NCBI GenBank assembly: GCA_039923455.1
Contig: JBDTCS010000166.1
Span: 1-13,495 of the forward strand
Source of the DNA: JBDTCS01 sp039923455
GTDB lineage: Bacteria; Bacteroidota; Ignavibacteria; Palsa-1295
Direction of reading: 5' to 3'
DNA: 13,495 nucleotides
Within the stretch, counting starts at the first letter, position 1, and the number at the start of each line of letters is the position of its first letter. Of this stretch, positions 1 through 6,131 are shown one piece after another. The notes under the pieces were generated by a model. The model did no database searches. It saw only the letters and a list, made by a program, of their open reading frames with translations, and was not told the DNA's origin. A program made the position numbers and the translations under genes.

Positions 1-111
1 TACATCATTGAGGATAAAGAGATTGCGCAGAAGCTCGCGATCGATCCACACTCCATTGCTGAGCCCTTCTTCGATAATCCGTCCATGACGATCTGGCAGG
101 TACGCTACTAA
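1..111 (+). CDS. C-terminal end of an unidentified protein (cut by window edge)
   Basis: Frame 1 is open from the first base to a TAA at 109-111 and encodes 36 residues ending in ...SMTIWQVRY. It reads as ordinary coding sequence (charged N-terminal part, IAQKLAIDP, then aromatic end), and the next gene starts only 4 nt after its stop, which suggests co-transcription with the hemerythrin-like protein. Too little remains to assign a family, so no function is proposed. Confidence 0.6.
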   Translation, partial: YIIEDKEIAQKLAIDPHSIAEPFFDNPSMTIWQVRY

Positions 112-115
112 TATC

Positions 116-610
116 ATGCCCCGACACGCTGCGCTTGTTCCGCTATCTCACGATCATCATCACGCACTCCTACTTGCGCTGCGCTTAAAAAAGAGTGGTC
201 CTGTTTCGAAGCATGATGTTTGGCCGACGGGTCTCCTCGCCCACGCAAAGGCAACTGTCGAGATGATCCAACGTGAACTCTATCCGCATTTTATGCTTGA
301 GGAGCAGATCCTGTTTCCGGAGGCTCGCTCGATTCCGAATGCGAATATTCTCATCGATCAATTGCTCGCCGAGCACGCAAAAATGCGAAACGGTAAGGGG
401 GAAATTCTGGCGCTCGCCGATAAATCGGCTACCGAAGAGCTTTCAATAAAATTAGTAGAATTCGGTACCCTCCTTGAGCAACACATTCGCCGCGAGGAGC
501 GAGAGCTTTTTCCAGTTCTGGAAGCCTCGTTCAGCTCTGAAATTTGGGCTTCGCTCAAACTTCGCATCGACCAAGCCGGTCCCGCCTTCCGAGCTGCCTG
601 CGCGATCTGA
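116..610 (+). CDS. Hemerythrin-like HHE cation-binding domain protein
   Basis: A 164-residue, all-helical protein of the hemerythrin/HHE family, which binds a di-iron centre and serves in oxygen, NO or iron sensing, storage or protection. The expected ligand pattern is visible: a His cluster at residues 12-16 (HDHHH), H58 with E62 (HFMLEE) on the second helix, H87 in EHAKM on the third, and H123 with E127 (HIRREE) on the fourth. The length suits one four-helix domain with no extra domain. There is no signal peptide, so it is probably cytoplasmic. The ATG lies 4 nt after the preceding stop with only a weak purine-rich stretch (ggcagg) upstream, implying translational coupling. Family is confident; substrate and physiological role cannot be read from the sequence. 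Confidence 0.88.
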   Translation: MPRHAALVPLSHDHHHALLLALRLKKSGPVSKHDVWPTGLLAHAKATVEMIQRELYPHFMLEEQILFPEARSIPNANILIDQLLAEHAKMRNGKGEILALADKSATEELSIKLVEFGTLLEQHIRREERELFPVLEASFSSEIWASLKLRIDQAGPAFRAACAI

Positions 611-678
611 TCCGATGCTGCCTTCTGAATTCTGGCTGGTGAGGGTACTACATCACTTCTGCGCACTTCCGGCTAACA

Positions 679-1623
679 CTAACGTAATCGAATGTTGATT
701 CCAAACCGAAGAATTCCAAAAGAGTATGCGAGAGAATGTTTGCCAAACAATACCTGCTTCATAGAATAGGCCCTTTCGTACTCACAAAAGGTCCATTGCC
801 CGGAGTAGCCGATACTGAAAGAGAAGGCCTGGAAATCCGATCTACCTTCGTCTAATGTTTGCGCAGCCTCGCTACCCGATCGTATCAATTGGGCTCCGGA
901 GATGGCTCTTATCCACTGCACACCTGCGGATGCGAAAAAACCGGAATAGGGATAGGCTCGTAATGTGAGTGATTTGCTGAACGATGTGCCGTTAAAGTCT
1001 GTGTTGGCCGATTCGCTGTGAATTTGCATGAGTGCAACTGCTTCATACTTACCGAACAACTCGAGGCGCCGACGATACCCGATTCCAAGACCGGCTCCGC
1101 CATTTGCAGGAAAGATCGCGTTTTGGGAAAGGGAGTAAATACCACCGTAGTCCACTTCAAGTATGGGGTAGAATCCCCCTACAAGCCCTGCCTCTTCATC
1201 GACATTCACGCGGCTCGGGATCGCTACCAATTTAGGGAGTTTCGCTCGATCCGTTGAATCAAACCGAAGTGCAACATACTCTACGGTCGAATTGGTGAGA
1301 TCGTCGATAAAACTTCCAATTCCCAAAGTCAGAAAGTCAAGCGCTACGAAAGGGTACAGGTCCTTCGAAGGATGCACCTCGTAATAATTACTATCCTCCC
1401 TGATGTACAATAGATTATCTTGAGGGTATTCCAACCGCGCTAAAGTGCGGCCATCTTCCTTCGGAATTAGTCTACAAATCATCCCTGTTTGGTGGAAGAG
1501 TGTATCAGCTGAGGGAATTAATACATTCACGCGTTGCGGATGTAGCGCATTAATAGAGGCACAGGAGGAGACCGTCAAACCAAGGCAGCCTGACAAGAAA
1601 AGGATTACGAGGTGATTCTGCAT
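679..1623 (-). CDS. Putative lipoprotein with beta-barrel-like C-terminal half, function unknown
   Basis: I do not recognise a family. From the ATG at 1623 the protein has 314 residues and begins with a textbook lipoprotein signal: a short polar start (MQNH), a hydrophobic core (LVILFLSGCLGL) and a lipobox ending TVSSC, so the Cys at residue 21 would be lipidated. The first half is mixed; the second half alternates polar and hydrophobic residues with many aromatic/Gly turns (GGAGLGIGYRRRLELFG, SLTLRAYPYSGFFASAGVQW, LRFGINIRLR), as in outer-membrane beta barrels. The frame stays open upstream to 1767. An ATG at 1677 has a better Shine-Dalgarno-like stretch (aggtgg), but would put about 18 residues before the signal peptide; 1623 is chosen on the signal peptide. 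It follows the Cys-rich gene on the same strand. Confidence 0.7.
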   Translation of the reverse strand: MQNHLVILFLSGCLGLTVSSCASINALHPQRVNVLIPSADTLFHQTGMICRLIPKEDGRTLARLEYPQDNLLYIREDSNYYEVHPSKDLYPFVALDFLTLGIGSFIDDLTNSTVEYVALRFDSTDRAKLPKLVAIPSRVNVDEEAGLVGGFYPILEVDYGGIYSLSQNAIFPANGGAGLGIGYRRRLELFGKYEAVALMQIHSESANTDFNGTSFSKSLTLRAYPYSGFFASAGVQWIRAISGAQLIRSGSEAAQTLDEGRSDFQAFSFSIGYSGQWTFCEYERAYSMKQVLFGKHSLAYSFGILRFGINIRLR

Positions 1624-1723
1624 TGATGATGCGATCAAATCTAAGTACTTAGTAGTCATAGTTAGTGGAAACGCCATCCGCCCACCTGTGCCGTCAGAAC
1701 CGCACGCATCCAACCGTCGAGAA

Positions 1724-3394
1724 TTATGGGCCATCGATCCATTCTCCCACGAAAAAGCCAAATCCATTGTCTACCATGGCCCATTTACAAGGACCACCAT
1801 CTTTGTGTTGTTTTGATATTTCAGGCCAGCAACAAGGAGCGTTAGCGTTGCTACCCCAAAGTCTCCAGGTACCGCGACGTTGGCCCCACCAGATATCGGG
1901 ATCTGGCACAACATCGCAGAACCAAACGCATTGCGAACATTGACACTCGGGTGGTGTACACTGGCAGGTACAGTCCTGGGTACTCCCCGGGCAACAATCC
2001 TTCTTTCTTTCAGGGTCAGTAGTCCAGACCGATATGGGTGGCTGTTTTGACCAATCACACTGCCAGTGACACCAGAAGCAATCCTGTTCCTTACCTTTTT
2101 CACGGCACAAGTTCCTGCAAAGCGTCGACGGCGACGAAGGGTCACTTGGATTATCTAGCAGCTTTGCGACGGTTGGTTTAGTACCACCGCAAAGACAACT
2201 CTCTTTGTTTCTCCCATCCTTGGGGAGTGCGTTTGAAGAGGGATTGATTAGCTGGAACAACGTGAGTATTTTGATAACCACGTAGTAGCTGGCGGAGATT
2301 ACGGTAGCATACACCAAGCCGAACGCTGTCGCGGTAATTTTTCCTCCGCAGTACCAGGGAATGTCTTGGTTCTCTGTGCCCTTCAATATATCAGCGAAAA
2401 TGCAGGCTGCAAGCTCTAGGTTCACAGCCGTCAGCCACTGCTCCCACACTTCTGGAAAGCCGGGAGGTGGACCGCACCAAAGATTTATGTCATGGTTTTC
2501 ACAACAGTCCTTAATGCTTACGGTAAAACCACCTACGCATGGCAACCATAGGCCCCATTCATCAGGACTCCAAGTGCACCTCATATCGTGCGAATCTGAA
2601 ATATTTAAGGCTGAGGCGGCGGAATCGATTTCGCATTGCTCACCACACCTGGCAACAAATTTCTTCTCAACCACCTTTGCATGACTGCGTTTCGGCTCCG
2701 TCATCGGCGCACTGTCCGCTACTATCTTGCGAAGTTTGTGCTCAAGTTCTTGTTGCGCAATAAAAGTGGCCCAGATGGCCGCACCAAATTCGTTAGGAGT
2801 GGTAGAGGAAGAAACATAGGGCGCGGGCATCGCCTGTGCACCGGGGACATTGGAGGATCTCGGCTGCCAACCCGCCCTCCCAATCCGCTTAAATTCCACT
2901 GTGTGTAGCAATTTACCTTTTGCCGAATCGGTGATGACGACAATTACATCATTTGAAGGCTGCACGGTGGTCTGGACAAGATGTCGTTCTGACTCGTCCT
3001 TTGATACGAAAAGCATGCTTGAGGTTGCCCCTTCATCGGTAACTGAAATACCAGGGACAGCGTACTTCGTTGCCGCCTCTCTCTTTCCTGAGCATGCGTT
3101 CGATGTCAATCCTGGTCTGACTCCCGGGATCTGCTCATGCGCTTGCGAGCACATCCCACCACACTCGCAGTCTCCTCCACTCATGCAAGGGTGCGCCTTT
3201 TGAATATTGGGGAGGTTCTGAATGGGTTTCTTTAACTCGAGGCCTCGCAAAAATTGAGATGGCAACTCTCCAATCGTAGCTTCAAGTGCGGGTTGCGCTG
3301 CTAACCCAAAATCTGCAGGGGGACCGCCTGATGCGGGGTTCAACGAATTCGTGGGAATGCCAAGTGGGGGAGAATTCCATGTCGTACCTATCAT
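1724..3394 (-). CDS. Large Cys/Trp-rich protein with a phospholipase A2-like CC..HD motif
   Basis: About 556 residues from the ATG at 3394; an in-frame TTG at 3409 would add five. Numbering below counts from the TTG. It has about 33 Cys and 22 Trp. Residues 75-87 hold a small Cys cluster (C75, C81, C83, C87). Residues 278-312 contain DCCENHD, the CC-x2-HD core of secreted phospholipase A2 enzymes, with H306-D307 at the catalytic position. Further on, LELAACIFADIL (331-342) resembles the second PLA2 helix, but the position normally occupied by the catalytic Asp appears to be Asn330. A hydrophobic stretch follows at 361-388. The C-terminal 160 residues carry 19 Cys in CxC, CC and CxxC patterns with many Trp. 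There is no N-terminal signal peptide. The PLA2 relation is inferred from motif and spacing; it may be inactive or only structurally related. Confidence 0.72.
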   Translation of the reverse strand: MIGTTWNSPPLGIPTNSLNPASGGPPADFGLAAQPALEATIGELPSQFLRGLELKKPIQNLPNIQKAHPCMSGGDCECGGMCSQAHEQIPGVRPGLTSNACSGKREAATKYAVPGISVTDEGATSSMLFVSKDESERHLVQTTVQPSNDVIVVITDSAKGKLLHTVEFKRIGRAGWQPRSSNVPGAQAMPAPYVSSSTTPNEFGAAIWATFIAQQELEHKLRKIVADSAPMTEPKRSHAKVVEKKFVARCGEQCEIDSAASALNISDSHDMRCTWSPDEWGLWLPCVGGFTVSIKDCCENHDINLWCGPPPGFPEVWEQWLTAVNLELAACIFADILKGTENQDIPWYCGGKITATAFGLVYATVISASYYVVIKILTLFQLINPSSNALPKDGRNKESCLCGGTKPTVAKLLDNPSDPSSPSTLCRNLCREKGKEQDCFWCHWQCDWSKQPPISVWTTDPERKKDCCPGSTQDCTCQCTPPECQCSQCVWFCDVVPDPDIWWGQRRGTWRLWGSNANAPCCWPEISKQHKDGGPCKWAMVDNGFGFFVGEWIDGP

Positions 3395-3435
3395 ATTATC
3401 TGAGATCAATACTAACTATCATTAGCGGTTTTTTT

Positions 3436-3474
3436 GAGCACGACACCCCAGCCAACTAAAGCCGTGTCGTGCTC
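3436..3474. repeat. Perfect 11-bp inverted repeat between two unnamed genes
   Basis: gagcacgacac at 3436-3446 is exactly complementary to gtgtcgtgctc at 3464-3474, with a 17-nt spacer. It sits 19 nt beyond the stop of the 208-aa gene and about 40 nt before the start of the Cys-rich gene. The run of seven T lies on the 5' side of the left arm on the plus strand, so transcripts of the minus-strand genes would carry A residues, not U, after the hairpin. It is therefore not a standard intrinsic terminator in either direction. It could be a mRNA processing or stability hairpin, or a protein-binding site. Confidence 0.75.
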
Positions 3475-3492
3475 GTAAAGCTCTCCAATCGA

Positions 3493-4119
3493 TCAAGGCA
3501 CAATATTCCAATCCATTTCGAACATGCTAACATTGCCACCATTATCGATTACACGAAGCCCCATAGCTATTCGACCCGGCCCAGTGGTGCATACTGATAG
3601 CTTTCTGCTTGTTCCGCCGAAAGTATTTCCACTCCAAGTAAACGCCGGTACTGTGCCCGCTGCACCGTTGAGAAAATTTCCTCCTGTCGCTGAGTTGTCG
3701 CGGATGCTCAGCTGAACATCTGTCGAGGTCACGCCGCCCGCCCAATCGAGGAAGAACGTAGTAATGTACGCATTTCCGGCCTTCAGAAAAATAATTTTCT
3801 GAACGGATGGAGCAACCTGCGTATTTGGTCTGACGACACCATGGCTCGCGATCCATTGAATCGCGTTCTGTGTGGCTTCGAAATCTTGGGGTGTCACTGC
3901 CACGCATTGGGGCAGTGTGGCTCCGGTTCCTGCAGAGAGCGAAAGTGGCGAAGCGGCCCACGTTACTGGAGCGTTAAAACTGTTGCTATTTTGAAATTGC
4001 GCGTTTCGCGGCAATCCACCGTTGTCATCAAGCTGGACGAAAGAGATGATAGCTCTCGGATCCATTGGTGGCATCAGAGGTAGATCAAACCAGGACTGGG
4101 GAGATGTCATAGAATTCAT
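3493..4119 (-). CDS. Hypothetical protein, 208 aa, beta-rich
   Basis: Not recognised. The ATG at 4119 gives 208 residues; an in-frame ATG three codons later (4110) is equally possible, and neither has a Shine-Dalgarno sequence. The protein is low in charge and rich in Gly, Asn, Ser, Thr and short hydrophobic strands (VQKIIFLKAGNAYITTFFLDWAGG, split by turns; RKLSVCTTGPGRIAMGLRVI), suggesting a mostly beta fold. It has only two Cys (72 and 177), unlike its downstream neighbour, and no signal peptide or membrane segment. It is the first gene of a three-gene minus-strand run, with a 98-nt gap and a hairpin before the Cys-rich gene. A shared transcript with it is plausible but unproven. Confidence 0.7.
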   Translation of the reverse strand: MNSMTSPQSWFDLPLMPPMDPRAIISFVQLDDNGGLPRNAQFQNSNSFNAPVTWAASPLSLSAGTGATLPQCVAVTPQDFEATQNAIQWIASHGVVRPNTQVAPSVQKIIFLKAGNAYITTFFLDWAGGVTSTDVQLSIRDNSATGGNFLNGAAGTVPAFTWSGNTFGGTSRKLSVCTTGPGRIAMGLRVIDNGGNVSMFEMDWNIVP

Positions 4120-4604
4120 GGTAGTAAAGCAAAAGAGGTTGAATACTTCGAGGGGCTATCCCTTCGAGAAAGAATAACTTTCGACAAAACTTTTTGTTAC
4201 ACCTCAATTGGAAACTTTTTTGAAATTGTCTGTTCGCTCTGCATTTTGGGCAAATTGTGGTACCTTACAGGTAAGCCGTTAATTCGAATTTGCCATCTCG
4301 CGAAATACGTCTCTCTATTACGCCAACAGAATTGAACTATGCCAACCACGGTAGGATTGGGATGAAAGGACAGGGTCGGTAGAGACCAAATCCTTTGATT
4401 ATGGCTTCAGAATTCCCCGCTAGGGCTTTTTCTGCCTTTCGGAAATTTTTGGCTACAAACATCCTCACGAACCAAACGTCCCTTTCGAACTTCTTCCGGC
4501 GGCTTGGCGTTTCTTCCATCCCTATAAAAAGGGGATAACTCATAGATATCAACAATTCACTGCCCTCACGGAGCAATTCGTGATCGAGGCGAGAAAGGTT
4601 TTGA
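4120..4604. other. Divergent intergenic region, probable promoters for both flanking genes
   Basis: The 485 nt separate a minus-strand gene starting at 4119 from the plus-strand RRM gene starting at 4605, so promoters must lie here in both directions. It is AT-rich around 4180-4290. Visible small elements are a cttac-ag-gtaag inverted repeat (4264-4275), the palindrome aattcgaatt (4281-4290), repeated cttcgag words at 4146-4152 and 4162-4168, and a tataaa box near 4523 without a well-spaced -35 element. A 79-codon open frame on the minus strand (4337-4576) shows no family features and is not called. I cannot place a promoter with confidence. Confidence 0.4.
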
Positions 4605-5051
4605 ATGGAAACTGAAGCACCGGTACAAGTTACTACAAAGAAGCTCTATGTCGGCAGTCTGCCGTATAGCTGGTCCACCGAGCAGTTAGAAGAGCTCTTC
4701 ACAACGTATGGTCGCGTGACAAGCGCAGCTATCGTTAGCGATCAGGCAACGCGCAAATCGAAGGGATTCGGTTTCGTCGAGCTCGATACGGAAGAAGCAG
4801 CCAAGAAGGCGATGACAGAACTCAACGGAAAAGAGATTGAGGGCCGTTTGCTCGCGGTTCGTGAGGCACGTCCGCATGTCGAGCGTGCGAATGATCGTGG
4901 CAGCGCTGGTGGCGGCGGTGGTGGAGATTACCGCAACAATCAGAATAACTTCCGCAATAGCCGTCCGGCATTTACGGCGCAATCGATCGAGAACACCGAA
5001 GCGACCGACACCACAGGCCGCAGCTATGGTAACCGCCGTGGATGGTGGTGA
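4605..5051 (+). CDS. RNA-binding protein with one RRM domain and Gly-rich tail
   Basis: A 148-residue single-RRM protein. RNP2 is LYVGSL (residues 14-19) and RNP1 is KGFGFVEL (53-60), with the conserved aromatic residues for RNA base stacking present at Y15, F55 and F57. The RRM spans about 12-88. The tail has a six-Gly run (102-107), an Asn/Arg-rich stretch and ends in GNRRGWW, a low-complexity tail typical of bacterial and plastid Gly-rich RNA-binding proteins. Such proteins bind single-stranded RNA in the cytoplasm; cyanobacterial members are often cold-induced, but nothing here shows this. An aaagg at 4594-4598, 6 nt before the ATG, serves as ribosome binding site. The gene stands alone on its strand and is followed by a strong terminator. 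Confidence 0.92.
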   Translation: METEAPVQVTTKKLYVGSLPYSWSTEQLEELFTTYGRVTSAAIVSDQATRKSKGFGFVELDTEEAAKKAMTELNGKEIEGRLLAVREARPHVERANDRGSAGGGGGGDYRNNQNNFRNSRPAFTAQSIENTEATDTTGRSYGNRRGWW

Positions 5052-5102
5052 GTAAATGCTATTCGTGGTAAGCCATTAATAGCGACCGTTCGTTAGATAT
5101 GA

Positions 5103-5133
5103 AAAACGCTCTGAGTAATACTCAGAGCGTTTT
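5103..5133. terminator. Bidirectional intrinsic terminator
   Basis: A 13-bp stem, aaaacgctctgag (5103-5115) with ctcagagcgtttt (5121-5133), closes on the 5-nt loop taata. The right side runs into ttttcatttta and the left side is preceded by an A run, so both strands give a GC-bearing stem followed by U. It sits between the convergent RRM gene (stop 5051) and the minus-strand barrel-like gene (stop 5168), and would end both transcripts. Confidence 0.9.
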
Positions 5134-5167
5134 CATTTTATCTAAGGCGCAATTTATTGAATTGGAG

Positions 5168-6070
5168 TTATGGAATGTAGAACACACCACCGATCGCGAA
5201 CCCGAATACAACTCCCGAGGCGCGGGGTGCGATCGTGAATGGCTGCGTGTGCCAGCCGAAGCCTGCCGAGAGATCCTGATCACCCGACTTCACAGGAGGT
5301 GTGCTGATAGACCGGGAAAATAGATCAAGCGTGAAGCTCGCCCAGTTGAGGACTCGCAGATCCCCGGCAATATCAAAGCTCGCAGCAAGCCCGACTGCCG
5401 AGCCAGACCGACTCTTATTCGAGGCCGCCTCATAATCATAGGTTCGCACATACGCCGCACCGATGCCGCCATTAACACGAAGTCTGAGCAGATGTGATCG
5501 GTAGAGCGATATTTCTGGACCAAACAAAAACGTATGCATCGTCAGATCGAGTTGTTGTTCACCGGCGGGAACACCCTTGATCGAATCTCGATCGATATCC
5601 GTATTATAGTATCGTGCCATCAGATCATACTCAAAGAATAATCCCCAAGTCGGCGCGATATGGAACTGTGCACCGAAGGTGAGATATCGATCGAGCGGCG
5701 TGTATTCATCTCGGTCGGCAATCGGATCCACACGATTTGCACGCTCCGCAAAATACTGGCTGATATCCGGAGCACGCCAGCGATTCAAGAAGCTTGTTGA
5801 GATCGAGAGCGTAAGCAATCCATCTTGCGGTGCGTTCGATGCCCAGATCTTTTCGCGAGCTTTAACTTCCTCACGGCGTAGCTTCATGATCGAGTCATAC
5901 ATTCGCGCGGAATCGGCCGGCGGAATAACATAGTAGGTACTATCGACTCTGGGATCCTGAATTCCGGGGACACTCTTTTTCGGAATTCTGGGAATGCCTC
6001 CTTGCGCGCTTGCATCGTGAACGATACCAAGCGCCGCCAGTAGGACGATCGAAATAACAAGAGCTCGCAT
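5168..6070 (-). CDS. Secreted outer-membrane beta-barrel-like protein, function unknown
   Basis: A 300-residue protein with a clear Sec signal peptide: MRALVISIVLLAALGIV then DASA, with likely cleavage before Gln23. A Pro-rich linker (28-52) and a charged helical stretch (53-75) follow, then from about 85 to the C-terminus there are repeated amphipathic strands rich in aromatic and Gly residues (LTLSISTSF, RYLTFGAQFHIAPTWGLFFEYDLMA cut by a turn, GVVFGFAIGGVFYIP). That pattern and the aromatic C-terminal end suggest an outer-membrane barrel of roughly eight strands. I recognise no specific family. It begins 61 nt after the oxidoreductase gene on the same strand and ends at the shared terminator, so it is probably the last gene of the sugar-nucleotide operon; a functional tie to the polysaccharide genes is only inferred. 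Confidence 0.82.
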   Translation of the reverse strand: MRALVISIVLLAALGIVHDASAQGGIPRIPKKSVPGIQDPRVDSTYYVIPPADSARMYDSIMKLRREEVKAREKIWASNAPQDGLLTLSISTSFLNRWRAPDISQYFAERANRVDPIADRDEYTPLDRYLTFGAQFHIAPTWGLFFEYDLMARYYNTDIDRDSIKGVPAGEQQLDLTMHTFLFGPEISLYRSHLLRLRVNGGIGAAYVRTYDYEAASNKSRSGSAVGLAASFDIAGDLRVLNWASFTLDLFSRSISTPPVKSGDQDLSAGFGWHTQPFTIAPRASGVVFGFAIGGVFYIP

Positions 6071-6131
6071 GTTTGGGATGAGGATTTGATGACACCCAGC
6101 CGATGCACTATCGGCTACCGTAAATGGACAT

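Noticed and set aside
1624..1767. Longer start at 1767 for the lipoprotein gene
   Set aside because: It would overlap the 3' end of the upstream gene and bury the signal peptide 48 residues inside the protein.
3436..3474. Intrinsic terminator for the 208-aa gene
   Set aside because: The stem is strong but the T run is on the 5' side of the plus strand, giving A residues after the hairpin in minus-strand transcripts.
4337..4576. 79-codon minus-strand frame upstream of the RRM gene
   Set aside because: Lies in the divergent promoter region, has no ribosome site or recognisable domain, and overlaps the leader of the RRM gene.
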